This document shows, in pieces, positions 1-9,599 of a stretch of 64,000 bases of DNA. The first letter of the stretch is position 1, and each line of letters begins with the position of its first letter. The notes below the pieces were generated by a model. The model saw only the letters and a program-made list of their open reading frames with translations. It was not told the origin of the DNA and did not search any database. The stretch is from Jannaschia aquimarina (lineage in GTDB: Bacteria; Pseudomonadota; Alphaproteobacteria; Rhodobacterales; Rhodobacteraceae). The stretch spans positions 310,001-374,000 of the forward strand of contig NZ_JYFE01000060.1 in assembly GCF_000877395.1 (NCBI RefSeq), in the 5' to 3' direction. Position numbers and translations under genes: made by a program.

Positions 1-47
1 TGCTGGGCGACTGGCTGCGCGACGCGCTGAACCCGAAGCTGAATTGA
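1..47 (+). CDS. ABC transporter permease, C-terminal end (partial)
   Basis: The reading frame enters from the left edge and stops with TGA at 45-47. The visible tail reads LGDWLRDALNPKLN, the usual ending of DppC/OppC-type oligopeptide permeases. It lies 57 bp upstream of a peptide-type ABC ATPase on the same strand, so the two probably share an operon and the rest of the permease lies outside the window. Confidence 0.7.
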   Translation, partial: LGDWLRDALNPKLN

Positions 48-104
48 TGTGGGCGGACTTGCGATACCGTCCCGCCCGGCAAGGCGCGTGAGAGGACCAG
101 ACCG

Positions 105-1793
105 ATGACCTCCCCCCTCACCATCACCGATCTGACCGTCGAGTTCCCTACCCGGCGGAAGCTCTTCACCGCCGTGGATGACGCCACGCTGACCGTCGAG
201 CCCGGCGAGATCCATGGGCTGGTGGGCGAATCCGGGGCGGGCAAATCCACCATCGGCGCCGCTATCATGGGGCTGCTCGACAAGCCGGGCCGGATCGCCG
301 CCGGAACCATCAAACTGGGCGAGCGAGAGATCTCGGGCCTCGATCCGGCGGCGATGCGTGCGCTGCGCGGCAAGCAGCTTTCGATGATCTTCCAGGACCC
401 TCTGACCTCGCTGAACCCGCTCTTCACCGTGGGAGAGCAGCTGGTCGAGACGATTGAAGCGCATCTGAAACTGTCGGGCGGCGCGGCACGAAAGCGGGCG
501 ATCGAGCTTCTGGACCGGGTCGGCATCCCGAACCCGGACACGCGTGTGGATCAGTACCCGCATCAATTCTCGGGCGGGATGCGGCAGCGGGTGGTGATCG
601 CGCTGGCCCTCTGCTCGGAGCCGGACATCATCATTGCCGACGAGCCGACGACGGCGCTGGACGTGTCGATCCAGGCCCAGATCCTCGACCTGATCCGGGA
701 ACTCGCCCGCGAGCGGCAGGTCGGCGTCATCCTGATCACCCACGATATGGGTGTGATCGCCGAGACGACGGATCGGGTCACTGTCATGTATGACGGGCGC
801 ATCGTCGAGAGCGGCCCGACCGCCCAGGTCTTGGGCCATCCGCAGCACGAATATACCCGCAGCCTGATCGCCGCCGTTCCGCGGCCGGGCCTGAAGCTCG
901 ACCGCTTTCCGCAGATCAGCTACGGCGGGCGCGAGACGACGTTCAAGATCGAGGATCTGGCCCGCGACTGGCCCGCCCAGCCACGGACCGAGGGGCCGCT
1001 GCTCGAGGTGCGCGGCATCACCAAGCGGTTTCTCGACAAGGGCAGCCTGATCCCGTCGCGCCGGACCTACTTCACCGCCGTGGACGAGGTCAGCTTCGAT
1101 ATCCGCGCGGGCGAGGTGTTCGGGCTGGTCGGTGAGAGCGGGTCGGGAAAGTCGACCATCGCGCGGATGATCGCGGGCCTCTATCCGCTGGACGGGGGCG
1201 AGGTGATCTTCGATGGAACCCCGATCAGCGAGGATCCGGAGGCGTTCCGCCGCCAGGTCCAGATGATCTTTCAGGATCCCTATTCGTCGCTGAACCCACG
1301 TCACCGGGTCGACCGTATCGTGGCCGAGCCGGCTCTGCATCTGGGCGTGATCCCGAAGGAAAACGTCAAGGCGCGCGTCGCCGAACTGCTGGATCGCGTG
1401 GGGCTGGGTGCCGAAGCGGGGCTGAAATACCCCCACGAGTTCTCGGGGGGCCAGCGGCAGCGCATCTCGATCGCGCGTGCGCTGGCGACGCAGCCGCGCT
1501 TCCTCATCTGCGACGAGCCGACCAGCGCGCTGGACGTGTCGATCCAGGCGCAGATCCTGAACATCCTGAAGGACCTCCAGGAGCATCTGGGCCTTACGAT
1601 GCTGTTCATCAGCCACGATCTGCCGGTCGTGCGCCAGATGTGCGACCGGGTCGGCGTCCTGAAGGGCGGACAGCTGGTCGAAGTGCAGGAGACGGGGCGC
1701 CTGTTCGAAGCACCGGACCACCCCTACACCAAGGAATTGATCCGCCTCATGCCCAAGACCGATCTTCTGTCCACCGAGGGCCTCACCGGCTAG
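105..1793 (+). CDS. Peptide/nickel-type ABC transporter, duplicated ATP-binding protein
   Basis: This 562-residue protein is a fusion of two ABC ATPase domains, like YejF and GsiA, that would energise import of oligopeptides or similar solutes at the inner face of the cytoplasmic membrane. Domain one has Walker A GESGAGKST at 41-49, signature FSGGMRQR near 154 and Walker B ending in ADEP near 180. Domain two has GESGSGKST near 343 and FSGGQRQR near 445. Each half ends in the short oligopeptide-family tail (EYTRSLIAAVP and HPYTKELIRLMP). A DppC-type permease ends 57 bp upstream. The substrate cannot be read from the ATPase. The start ATG follows a GAGAGGA-type ribosome site. Confidence 0.92.
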   Translation: MTSPLTITDLTVEFPTRRKLFTAVDDATLTVEPGEIHGLVGESGAGKSTIGAAIMGLLDKPGRIAAGTIKLGEREISGLDPAAMRALRGKQLSMIFQDPLTSLNPLFTVGEQLVETIEAHLKLSGGAARKRAIELLDRVGIPNPDTRVDQYPHQFSGGMRQRVVIALALCSEPDIIIADEPTTALDVSIQAQILDLIRELARERQVGVILITHDMGVIAETTDRVTVMYDGRIVESGPTAQVLGHPQHEYTRSLIAAVPRPGLKLDRFPQISYGGRETTFKIEDLARDWPAQPRTEGPLLEVRGITKRFLDKGSLIPSRRTYFTAVDEVSFDIRAGEVFGLVGESGSGKSTIARMIAGLYPLDGGEVIFDGTPISEDPEAFRRQVQMIFQDPYSSLNPRHRVDRIVAEPALHLGVIPKENVKARVAELLDRVGLGAEAGLKYPHEFSGGQRQRISIARALATQPRFLICDEPTSALDVSIQAQILNILKDLQEHLGLTMLFISHDLPVVRQMCDRVGVLKGGQLVEVQETGRLFEAPDHPYTKELIRLMPKTDLLSTEGLTG

Positions 1794-1810
1794 CGGTTGC
1801 GTCCACGGCG

Positions 1811-1837
1811 CCTGTCGGGCCTTACTCACCCGACAGG
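1811..1837 (+). promoter_or_regulatory. Inverted repeat overlapping the maeB ribosome site
   Basis: A perfect 9-bp dyad, CCTGTCGGG at 1811-1819 and CCCGACAGG at 1829-1837, has a 9-nt loop. It sits in the 54-bp gap between the ABC gene and maeB, and its right arm runs into the AGGGAGG ribosome site of maeB (ATG at 1848). No T-run follows, so it is not a classical intrinsic terminator. It could end the upstream transcript weakly or mask the maeB ribosome site. Confidence 0.5.
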
Positions 1838-1847
1838 GAGGACCGGC

Positions 1848-4103
1848 ATGCCGAAGACGAAGCTCACCGCCGAAGAGGCGCTGCAATACCATCTTGAGCC
1901 GCGGCCCGGGAAGCTGGACATCAGCGCCTCGACGCCCATGGCGACGCAGCGCGATCTGAGCCTCGCCTATTCCCCCGGCGTCGCCGTGCCATGCGAGCGG
2001 ATCGCCGAAGACCCGGCACTTGCCTACGATTACACGACCAAGGGAAACCTGGTCGCGGTCATCTCGAACGGGACGGCGGTTCTGGGCCTAGGCAACCTCG
2101 GGGCGCTGGCCTCGAAGCCGGTGATGGAGGGTAAGGCCGTCCTCTTCAAGCGGTTCGCGGACGTGAATTCGATCGACCTCGAGCTCGATACCGAGGATGT
2201 CGACGCCTTCGTCGCGGCGGTCAAGCTGATGGGGCCGAGCTTCGGGGGCATCAACCTCGAAGACATCAAGGCGCCCGAATGCTTCATGATCGAGAGCCGC
2301 CTCAAGGAAGAGATGGACATCCCCGTCTTCCACGACGACCAGCACGGCACGGCGGTCATCTGCGCGGCCGGACTGATCAACGCGCTGCACCTGTCGGGCA
2401 AGCGGATCGAGGACGTCAGGATCGTCCTCAACGGGGCCGGGGCCGCCGGCATCGCCTGTATCGAGCTGCTCAAGGCGATGGGCGCGCGGCACGAGAACTG
2501 CCTGACCTGCGACACGAAAGGCGTCATTTACCAGGGTCGGACCGAGGGGATGAACCAGTGGAAGTCGGCCCATGCCGTGAAGACAGACGCCAGGACGCTG
2601 GAAGATGCGATGGAGGGCGCGGACGTGTTCCTGGGCGTCTCGGCCAAGGGCGCGGTGACGCAGGACATGGTCCGCTCGATGGCGAACAATCCTGTCATCT
2701 TCGCGATGGCCAACCCCGACCCGGAGATCACACCCGAAGACGCCCATGAGGTGCGTGCGGACGCGATCGTGGCAACGGGCCGGTCCGACTACCCGAACCA
2801 GGTGAACAACGTCCTGGGCTTTCCGTACCTGTTCCGCGGCGCCCTCGACATTCATGCCCGCGCGATCAACGACGAGATGAAGATCGCCTGCGCCGAGGCC
2901 TTGGCAGAACTTGCCCGCGAGGACGTGCCCGACGAGGTCGCGATGGCCTATGGCCGCAAGCTGACCTTCGGGCGGGACTACATCATTCCCACGCCCTTCG
3001 ACCCGCGTCTGATCCATGTGATCCCGCCAGCCGTCGCCCGCGCCGGGATGGATACCGGCGTCGCCCGCCGGCCCATCGTCGACATGGAAGGCTATACCCA
3101 TGCCCTCGCCGCCCGGATGGACCCGACGGCGAGCGTCCTGCAGGGCATCGCCACCCGCGCCCGCGCCGCGCAGGCGAGGATGATCTTCGCCGAAGGAGAC
3201 GACCCGCGCGTCCTGCGTGCCGCGGTTGCCTACCAGCGGCAGGGATTTGGCAAGGCGCTCGTCATCGGGCGGGAGGCTGATGTCCGCGAGAAACTGGAAG
3301 CCGCCGGATTGGCGGATGCGGTGAGGGAACTGGAAGTCGTGAACGCGGCGAACACGCGCCATCTGGAGGCCTACAAGTCCTTTCTCTACGACCGGCTCCA
3401 AAGGCAGGGCTACGACCAGCACGATATCCACCGCCTCGCCTCTCGGGATCGGCACGTCTTCTCGGCGCTGATGCTGGCCCATGACCACGGGGACGGAATG
3501 GTGACCGGCGCCACGCGCAAATCGGCCCAGGTGATGCGTCTGGTCGACCATGTCTTCGACGTGCAGACGAATGCTCAGGCCGTCGGGATCACGGCGCTCC
3601 TGCATCGCGGCCGGATCGTTCTGATCGGCGACACGCTTGTTCATGAATGGCCCGATGAAGAGGATCTCGCCACCATCGCCGAGGCGGGCGCGCGGGTGGC
3701 ACGGACGTTGGGACTGGAGCCGCGTGTCGCTTTCGTCAGTTTCTCGACCTTCGGCTACCCGGTCAGCGAACGCGCTGAGAAGATGCATCACGCGCCTGAC
3801 GTCCTTGAACGCCGTGGCGCCGATTTCGAATACGAGGGCGAGATGACGGTCGATGTCGCGCTCAATCCCGACGTCGCGGCGAATTATCCGTTCTCTCGCC
3901 TGACGGGTCCCGCGAACATCCTGGTCGTCCCGGCCCGGCATTCCGCGTCGATCTCGGTCAAGCTGATGCAGGAGATGGCGGGCGCGCAGGTCATCGGCCC
4001 GATCCTGACCGGCATCGACCGGCCGGTGCAGATCGCATCGACCGGGTCGACCGCGTCCGACATCCTGAACATGGCGCTGCTGGCCGCGATCCGAATGGGG
4101 TGA
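1848..4103 (+). CDS. maeB: NADP-dependent malic enzyme (malic enzyme-phosphotransacetylase fusion)
   Basis: This enzyme oxidatively decarboxylates malate to pyruvate, producing NADPH in the cytoplasm. The 751-residue length matches the MaeB class. An N-terminal malic enzyme domain (about 20-420) carries SPGVAVPCERI near 42, HDDQHGTA near 162 and the nucleotide-binding NGAGAAGIA near 195. A C-terminal phosphate acetyltransferase-like domain (about 430-751) follows; in MaeB proteins this part is regulatory rather than catalytic. The start at 1848 is chosen because the family N-terminus is PKTKLTAEEAL and an AGGGAGG site lies 8 bp upstream; the frame is open further upstream but that extension looks spurious. 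The enzyme feeds gluconeogenesis and lipid synthesis from C4 acids. Confidence 0.95.
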   Translation: MPKTKLTAEEALQYHLEPRPGKLDISASTPMATQRDLSLAYSPGVAVPCERIAEDPALAYDYTTKGNLVAVISNGTAVLGLGNLGALASKPVMEGKAVLFKRFADVNSIDLELDTEDVDAFVAAVKLMGPSFGGINLEDIKAPECFMIESRLKEEMDIPVFHDDQHGTAVICAAGLINALHLSGKRIEDVRIVLNGAGAAGIACIELLKAMGARHENCLTCDTKGVIYQGRTEGMNQWKSAHAVKTDARTLEDAMEGADVFLGVSAKGAVTQDMVRSMANNPVIFAMANPDPEITPEDAHEVRADAIVATGRSDYPNQVNNVLGFPYLFRGALDIHARAINDEMKIACAEALAELAREDVPDEVAMAYGRKLTFGRDYIIPTPFDPRLIHVIPPAVARAGMDTGVARRPIVDMEGYTHALAARMDPTASVLQGIATRARAAQARMIFAEGDDPRVLRAAVAYQRQGFGKALVIGREADVREKLEAAGLADAVRELEVVNAANTRHLEAYKSFLYDRLQRQGYDQHDIHRLASRDRHVFSALMLAHDHGDGMVTGATRKSAQVMRLVDHVFDVQTNAQAVGITALLHRGRIVLIGDTLVHEWPDEEDLATIAEAGARVARTLGLEPRVAFVSFSTFGYPVSERAEKMHHAPDVLERRGADFEYEGEMTVDVALNPDVAANYPFSRLTGPANILVVPARHSASISVKLMQEMAGAQVIGPILTGIDRPVQIASTGSTASDILNMALLAAIRMG

Positions 4104-4178
4104 GACGCGACGATCCGCTGGCTTCCCCGCGGGTTTTGCAGGATCCGGCAACAATGTGACGCCGAGGCAAGAAGTGCG

Positions 4179-4207
4179 TTGCAAGCGCGTGGCTTTCCTC
4201 AATAATC
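4179..4207 (+). promoter_or_regulatory. Candidate sigma-70 promoter for the phosphoribosyltransferase gene
   Basis: TTGCAA at 4179-4184 and ATAATC at 4202-4207 are separated by 17 bp in an unusually AT-rich stretch of the maeB-downstream gap. The -10 falls in the left arm of a 7-bp dyad (AATAATC at 4201-4207, GATTATT at 4214-4220), which could bind a regulator or form a small hairpin. This is a match by eye only. Confidence 0.45.
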
Positions 4208-4302
4208 TCCTTTGATTATTTTGATGTATCCGGTCTTATCGAGATGTTGCTCATTTCTGAGGTTCTCCGCGTCGCGGTTGCTCATCGCGGATCGCGGAAC
4301 CC

Positions 4303-5274
4303 GTGAAGTACTACAATTACCAGGATATGGCCGCCGTTCTGTTACGAGAGCGGGGCCGCCTTCCGGAGCGGGTCGATCTGGTGGTCGGCATCCCTCGCAG
4401 CGGAATGGCTGCGGCGACGATGATCGCGACCCAACTCAACATCCCGATGACCGATCCCGACGGGTTCCGCGCTGGCAGATTGATGGCGGTCGGAGAAACG
4501 AAATCCCGGCCGGATATCGCACGCGCCCTGTCTGACGACCGCACGGTCCTGCTTGTGGATGACGTGATCGGATCGGGCCGGGCGTTCCGGCAGGCGCAGG
4601 AGGTGCTGGCAGGCGCCGCGCATCCCGGTCGCATCGTGAGCTGCGCCGTCTTCGGGCCGGACCTCTCCCATCCGGATGTCGATCTCGTGCTGGAAGAGGC
4701 TCCGATCGGGTTTCTGAGCCAATGGAACCTGATGCACCACGCGATCCTGGCCGATACAGGGGTGGCCTTGGAAGGCGTCCTGAGCCCGCAGCCCGCCCTG
4801 CATGAAATCGCAGACCCCGACGCGTTTGCGCGCTTCCTCGAGATGAATGGGCCGCTTCACGCGACCTCCGGGAAGATCGGCGAAATCGTATCCCGGGCCG
4901 ACGAGAAGTGCCGCGACGCGGTCGAGGCCTGGCTCGCTCGCCACGGGATTCGATACGATCGGCTCGCCCACGTGCCCCACGGCGCGGATCAGGCGATCTT
5001 CAAGGCGCAGGTCTATCGGAGGGCAACCACACAGGTCTTCATCGAAGCATCTGCAACCGTGGCGCGACGCATCGCGGCGCGAACGGGACGACCGGTTCTC
5101 TGCCTCGAGACACAGTCGATCGTGTTTCCCTACATGCGCGACAATGCCTACGCTCCCGTCGAGATCAGACGGAGCTCGGCGTTTCTCTCCCGTTTCAAGC
5201 TGCGTACGAGATTGATCGTCGGCAAACGGGCCTATTCCGCCATGAAGGCGATCGCCGCGCGCCGCCTGGGCTAG
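4303..5274 (+). CDS. Phosphoribosyltransferase-domain protein with a second C-terminal domain
   Basis: The 323-residue protein starts with an orotate/hypoxanthine-type PRTase fold. The PRPP-binding loop LLVDDVIGSG lies at about 83-92, preceded by VGIPRSGMAA near 28-37. Beyond residue 180 a second region contains KAQVYRR and FIEASATVARRIA, then TGRPVLCLET near 263-272. That pattern resembles the C-terminal half of HAD-like or PRTase fusions found in bacterial surface-polysaccharide loci, where the substrate is unknown; the resemblance is from memory and needs a profile search. A GTG start at 4303 is used. No neighbouring pyrimidine or purine genes are present, so classical nucleotide salvage is not indicated. 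It stands alone behind its own promoter and converges on the serine hydrolase. Confidence 0.7.
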   Translation: MKYYNYQDMAAVLLRERGRLPERVDLVVGIPRSGMAAATMIATQLNIPMTDPDGFRAGRLMAVGETKSRPDIARALSDDRTVLLVDDVIGSGRAFRQAQEVLAGAAHPGRIVSCAVFGPDLSHPDVDLVLEEAPIGFLSQWNLMHHAILADTGVALEGVLSPQPALHEIADPDAFARFLEMNGPLHATSGKIGEIVSRADEKCRDAVEAWLARHGIRYDRLAHVPHGADQAIFKAQVYRRATTQVFIEASATVARRIAARTGRPVLCLETQSIVFPYMRDNAYAPVEIRRSSAFLSRFKLRTRLIVGKRAYSAMKAIAARRLG

Positions 5275-5305
5275 ACACCACACCCGACCGCCTTGCCGAA
5301 GACGC

Positions 5306-6292
5306 CTAGCTCGCGGCGACGGCTTGGGTCAGCAGATCCCTCAGGTCGCCGAAATAGCCTGCGGACCGTGCCGGACGCATCGGGTCCGAGGTGATGACGA
5401 TGACGGTGTCACGCTCTGGTGCGACGGCGAGGATCTGTCCGCCATAGCCCCGCGCGTATCGGACGGGTGTTCCTGCCAGCTCGGTCAGGAACCATCCGTA
5501 GCCATACCGGTCCCCCGACCAGGGCGAGCGGGCCCGCGCCGTCCACGATGCGTCGATCCAGTCCGGGCTGACCACGGACGCGCCGTTCCATGCCCCGTCC
5601 TGCAGGACCATCTGACCGACACGCGCCAGATCGCGCGGAGAGATCCCCATGTCGTTGCCACCCAGATAGTTGCCCTGCGGATCTGCGACCCATGGCGCGA
5701 AGTCGATGCCAAGCGGCGCGCCGATCCAGGAGCGGAACAACGACAGAAGGTCGTTCCCGGTCGCACGGGCCAGCGCGACGCCCAGAAGATGGGTCGATCC
5801 GGTCGAGTAGATGAACCGTTCCCCCGGCTCCGATTGCAGGGGCTGATCCAGCGCATACTCGACCCAGTTTCCGCTGGAGACCCACTCTCCGTAATTGGGC
5901 CCGGACGTGCTGGAGAGCCCGCCTCTCAGCGAGAGCAGATCGCCGAGCGTGATCCGGTCTCGGGCATCCCCGGTGGGAGCCCGCCCGAGCAGCGGGAGGA
6001 GAGCCGCATCCGGCCCGGACACTTCATCCCGGTCGATCGCGATCCCGGTCAACAATGACAGGAGGGTCTTCGATACCGATTTGACGTTGGCGACCCGGTC
6101 CAGTCCCGGTCCGCGAAAGGCCTGCGCCACCACCTCTTCTCCGCCCCGCAGGACGAGGATCGAATGAAGCTGATCGTAACGCGATGCCGCGTCGGCCAGA
6201 CCGGCCGCGCCCTGAGCGCGCAAGACCGCGGGTGCGGCCACACATGTGGCAACCCCACCGGCGAGCAGGCTGCGGCGTGCGATCCGGGTCAC
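5306..6292 (-). CDS. Exported serine hydrolase, beta-lactamase (class C-like) family
   Basis: The 328-residue protein begins with a Tat-like signal, [18 protein letters not shown], ending near residue 27, so it is probably folded before export to the periplasm. The catalytic SxxK motif is SVSK at 72-75. The second motif is YST at 162-164, where class C enzymes usually have YxN, and a GGQ near the C-terminus stands in for the KTG box. This profile fits penicillin-binding-protein-like esterases and peptidases more than a true beta-lactamase. Its start overlaps the dnaJ stop by 4 bp, making it the last gene of a dnaK-dnaJ operon. Whether it has any link to heat shock or only shares the transcript is unknown. 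Confidence 0.85.
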   Translation of the reverse strand: MTRIARRSLLAGGVATCVAAPAVLRAQGAAGLADAASRYDQLHSILVLRGGEEVVAQAFRGPGLDRVANVKSVSKTLLSLLTGIAIDRDEVSGPDAALLPLLGRAPTGDARDRITLGDLLSLRGGLSSTSGPNYGEWVSSGNWVEYALDQPLQSEPGERFIYSTGSTHLLGVALARATGNDLLSLFRSWIGAPLGIDFAPWVADPQGNYLGGNDMGISPRDLARVGQMVLQDGAWNGASVVSPDWIDASWTARARSPWSGDRYGYGWFLTELAGTPVRYARGYGGQILAVAPERDTVIVITSDPMRPARSAGYFGDLRDLLTQAVAAS

Positions 6293-7443
6293 TGGGTCAT
6301 CCCGTCCCAGAACCCCTTCACCTTGCGAAAGAAGCTGTCGCGCTCGGGACTGTTATCCGCCGCTTCGCGTTCGAATTCGCGCAAAAGCTCCTTCTGACGG
6401 CTCGTCAGGTTGACCGGCGTCTCGACCGCCAACTCGATGAACATATCCCCCGATCCGGTTCCACGGAGTGCCGGCATACCTTTTCCGCGCAACCGCATCT
6501 GCCGTCCGGTCTGGCTGCCCTGGGGCACCTTCACGCGGCTGCGACCGCCGTCGATCGTCGGCACCTCGACCTCACCGCCGAGGGCCGCCGCAGTCATCGC
6601 GACGGGGACGCGGCACCAGAGATCCGCGCCGTCGCGCTGGAACAGCGGATGATCTTCGACCTCGATGAAGATGTAGAGATCGCCGGTCGGACCGCCGCGC
6701 AGACCGGCCTCGCCCTCTCCGGACAGACGGATACGGGTCCCGGTCTCCACGCCCGCGGGGATATTGACCGAGAGTTGCCGTTCCTTGTCGATCCGCCCGC
6801 TTCCACCGCAGGAGCGGCAGGGGTTCTTGATGATCTGGCCTGCGCCCGCGCAGGTGGGGCAGGTCCGCTCCACGGTGAAGAAGCCCTGCTGCGCACGCAC
6901 CTTGCCCATTCCCGAACAGGTCGGGCAGCTGGCAGGCTCGCTGGCCCCTTCGGTCCCCTTGCCGTCGCAAGACGAGCACTGGACCGCAGTCGGCACGGTG
7001 ATCGTCTTCTGCTGACCAGAGAACGCATCCTCCAGCGAGATCCGCAGATTGTAGCGAAGGTCGCTTCCGCGCGTCGCGCGGGTGCGTCCGCCTCCCCGAC
7101 CGGGCTGGCCGCCCATGAAGTCGCCGAAGAGGTCTTCGAAAACGTCGGAGAACGCGGACGCGAAATCGCCCTGTCCACCCGCAGGTCCGCGTCGTGGCCC
7201 GCCACCGCCCATTCCGCCATCAAATGCCGCGTGGCCGAACCTGTCGTAGGCGGCCTTCTTGTCGGCATCTTTGAGAACGTCGTAAGCCTCGTTGACTTCC
7301 TTGAACTGCGCTTCGGCGTCTGGATTGTCAGCGTTGCGATCCGGGTGAAGTTCTTTCGCCTTGCGGCGGTAGGCCTTCTTGATCTCGTCGGCGCCGGCGC
7401 CCTTCGCGACGCCCAGCGTCTCGTAATAGTCGCGTTTCGCCAT
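6289..7443 (-). CDS. dnaJ: Chaperone protein DnaJ
   Basis: DnaJ is the Hsp40 co-chaperone that delivers unfolded clients to DnaK and stimulates its ATPase. The 384-residue protein has a J-domain at 1-70 with HPD at 33-35, a Gly/Phe-rich linker to about 135, four CxxCxGxG zinc-binding repeats ([32 protein letters not shown]) and a C-terminal substrate-binding domain. It starts 68 bp downstream of dnaK, with an intrinsic-terminator-like hairpin in the gap that should lower its expression relative to dnaK. Confidence 0.97.
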   Translation of the reverse strand: MAKRDYYETLGVAKGAGADEIKKAYRRKAKELHPDRNADNPDAEAQFKEVNEAYDVLKDADKKAAYDRFGHAAFDGGMGGGGPRRGPAGGQGDFASAFSDVFEDLFGDFMGGQPGRGGGRTRATRGSDLRYNLRISLEDAFSGQQKTITVPTAVQCSSCDGKGTEGASEPASCPTCSGMGKVRAQQGFFTVERTCPTCAGAGQIIKNPCRSCGGSGRIDKERQLSVNIPAGVETGTRIRLSGEGEAGLRGGPTGDLYIFIEVEDHPLFQRDGADLWCRVPVAMTAAALGGEVEVPTIDGGRSRVKVPQGSQTGRQMRLRGKGMPALRGTGSGDMFIELAVETPVNLTSRQKELLREFEREAADNSPERDSFFRKVKGFWDGMTQ

Positions 7444-7458
7444 GTCGTGTCCCTCACG

Positions 7459-7489
7459 AAAAAGGCCGGCCCGGTAGCGTGGGCCGGCC
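7459..7489 (-). terminator. Intrinsic terminator/attenuator between dnaK and dnaJ
   Basis: On the minus strand a 9-bp GC-rich stem (arms at plus 7464-7472 and 7481-7489, loop of 8 nt) is followed immediately by five T residues. It lies in the 68-bp gap after dnaK, so some transcripts should end here and others read through into dnaJ. Confidence 0.75.
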
Positions 7490-7511
7490 CTGTTTCAGGA
7501 GGCGGAGCGGG

Positions 7512-9434
7512 TCAGCCCTGCTTCCGCTCGTCGTCCAGATCCTCGAAATCCGCATCCAAGATCTCGTCGTCCTGACCGCGCGGCTCTCCTGCATCGGGGT
7601 CGATCTCGGCCTCGCCACCCTCTTCGGCGGCTTGAGCCTTGTAGATCGCCTCGCCGAGACGCATCGCAGCTTCGGACACGTTCTGGATGCCGGACTTGAT
7701 CTTTCCCGCATCGTCGCCGTCCATCGTCTCCTTGAGCGCGGCGACGGCAAGCTCGATCGCTTCCACGGTGGACGGGTCCACCTTGTCGCCATGCTCCTTG
7801 AGGGACTTCTCGGTGGAGTCGACGAGGCTTTCCGCCTGGTTCTTGGCTTCGACGAGTTCGCGACGGCTCTTGTCGGCTTCGGCGTTCTCTTCGGCATCGC
7901 GGACCATCTTTTCGATGTCCTCGTCCGACAGGCCGCCAGACGCCTGGATCGTGATCTGCTGCTCCTTGCCGGTCGCCTTGTCCTTGGCGCCGACCGAAAC
8001 GATGCCGTTGGCGTCGATGTCGAAGGTCACCTCGATCTGCGGCAGACCACGGGGGGCCGGCGGGATCTCTTCGAGGTTGAACTGACCCAGCAGCTTGTTG
8101 TCGGCCGCCATCTCACGCTCGCCCTGGAAGACGCGGATGGTCACCGCGTTCTGATTGTCCTCGGCGGTCGAGAAGACCTGGCTCTTCTTCGTCGGGATCG
8201 TGGTGTTGCGGTCGATCAGGCGGGTGAACACACCGCCAAGCGTTTCGATCCCCAGCGACAGCGGCGTCACATCGAGCAGGACCACGTCCTTGACGTCCCC
8301 TTGCAGAACGCCGGCCTGGATCGCGGCACCCATGGCGACGACCTCGTCGGGATTCACACCCTTGTGCGGCTCCTTGCCGAAGAACTTGGTGACCTCTTCG
8401 ATGACCTTCGGCATCCGGGTCTGGCCACCGACGAGGACGACCTCGTCGATCTCATCCTTAGAGATGCCCGCATCCTTCATCGCGGCGGCACAGGGCTTGA
8501 GGGATTGCTTGATCAGATCCGAGACGAGGCTTTCCAGCTTCGCGCGGGTCAGCTTCATCACCATGTGCAGCGGCTGACCGTTCGCCCCCATCGAGATGAA
8601 CGGCTGGTTGATCTCGGTCTGCTGGCTGGACGACAGCTCGATCTTCGCCTTCTCGGCCGCCTCCTTGAGGCGCTGCAGGGCCATCTTGTCCTGCGTCAGA
8701 TCGGTGCCGTGCTCTTTTTTGAACTCGTCGGCGAGGTAGTTCACGATCCGCATGTCGAAGTCTTCGCCGCCCAGGAACGTGTCCCCGTTCGTCGACTTGA
8801 CCTCGAAAAGACCGTCGTCGATCTCGAGGATCGAGACGTCGAACGTACCACCGCCAAGGTCGTAGACGGCGATCGTCTTGGTCGCTTCCTTGTCCAGGCC
8901 ATAGGCCAGCGCGGCTGCCGTCGGCTCGTTGATGATCCGAAGCACTTCAAGCCCGGCGATCTTGCCGGCATCCTTGGTCGCCTGACGCTGGGCGTCGTTG
9001 AAATAGGCGGGAACCGTGATGACGGCCTGCGTCACGTCCTCGCCCAGATAGCTTTCGGCCGTTTCCTTCATCTTCTGAAGGATCAGGGCGCTCACCTGAG
9101 CGGGGGAGTACTTCTCACCGCGAACCTCGACCCAAGCGTCGCCATTGCCACCGGCAACGACATTATAGGGGAGGTTCTTTTTGTCCTTGGCCAGATCCTC
9201 GTCGTCGAACCGGCGCCCGATCAGGCGCTTGACGCCGAAAACGGTATTCTCGGGGTTCGTGACGGCCTGCCGCTTGGCGGGCTGGCCGACCAGCTTTTCA
9301 TCTTCGGTGTAGCCGACGATCGACGGCGTCGTGCGCGCGCCTTCCGAATTCTCGATGACCCGCGGCTGGCTGCCATCCATGATGGCGACGCAGCTGTTCG
9401 TGGTGCCGAGGTCGATTCCGATGACCTTTGCCAT
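7512..9434 (-). CDS. dnaK: Chaperone protein DnaK (Hsp70)
   Basis: This is the ATP-driven Hsp70 chaperone of the cytoplasm. The 640-residue length is typical. The N-terminal ATPase begins with the phosphate-1 loop IDLGTTNSC at 6-14 and contains [13 protein letters not shown]. The C-terminal tail is acidic and glutamine-free, ending in a [10 protein letters not shown]-type segment typical of alphaproteobacterial DnaK. dnaJ follows on the same strand. A promoter-like element lies about 115 bp upstream in the region shared with the divergent alkB. grpE is not in the window. Confidence 0.98.
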   Translation of the reverse strand: MAKVIGIDLGTTNSCVAIMDGSQPRVIENSEGARTTPSIVGYTEDEKLVGQPAKRQAVTNPENTVFGVKRLIGRRFDDEDLAKDKKNLPYNVVAGGNGDAWVEVRGEKYSPAQVSALILQKMKETAESYLGEDVTQAVITVPAYFNDAQRQATKDAGKIAGLEVLRIINEPTAAALAYGLDKEATKTIAVYDLGGGTFDVSILEIDDGLFEVKSTNGDTFLGGEDFDMRIVNYLADEFKKEHGTDLTQDKMALQRLKEAAEKAKIELSSSQQTEINQPFISMGANGQPLHMVMKLTRAKLESLVSDLIKQSLKPCAAAMKDAGISKDEIDEVVLVGGQTRMPKVIEEVTKFFGKEPHKGVNPDEVVAMGAAIQAGVLQGDVKDVVLLDVTPLSLGIETLGGVFTRLIDRNTTIPTKKSQVFSTAEDNQNAVTIRVFQGEREMAADNKLLGQFNLEEIPPAPRGLPQIEVTFDIDANGIVSVGAKDKATGKEQQITIQASGGLSDEDIEKMVRDAEENAEADKSRRELVEAKNQAESLVDSTEKSLKEHGDKVDPSTVEAIELAVAALKETMDGDDAGKIKSGIQNVSEAAMRLGEAIYKAQAAEEGGEAEIDPDAGEPRGQDDEILDADFEDLDDERKQG

Positions 9435-9547
9435 GTCTGTCCTCTCTTGGCGATCTATGGTCCCAGGGTCCGTTCAGGCCCCCCGGGCCTATCCCTTTCA
9501 AAGTCACGACCCACGCCATTCCAGAGGCCCGGACCGCATCCGAGCGG

Positions 9548-9576
9548 TATATAGGGAGGGGGTCAGACCCTCGCAA
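9548..9576 (-). promoter_or_regulatory. Promoter candidate for dnaK
   Basis: On the minus strand TTGCGA (plus 9571-9576) and TATATA (plus 9548-9553) are separated by exactly 17 bp, with a C-rich run just before the -10. The arrangement suits a housekeeping promoter, and the C-run plus TATATA also recalls alphaproteobacterial RpoH promoters. No CIRCE inverted repeat was seen in the 165-bp dnaK-alkB gap. Confidence 0.55.
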
Positions 9577-9599
9577 TACCGTGAAGAGGCGCAAATCTG

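Noticed and set aside
2088-4202. A minus-strand open frame of about 700 codons opposite maeB
   Set aside because: Antisense to the malic enzyme domains, with compositional bias and no motifs.
7479-9554. A plus-strand open frame opposite dnaK
   Set aside because: It mirrors the conserved DnaK reading frame, a known artefact of dnaK antisense sequence, and has no independent support.
9435-9599. Search for a CIRCE element at dnaK
   Set aside because: No TTAGCACTC-type inverted repeat was found; only the promoter candidate is reported.
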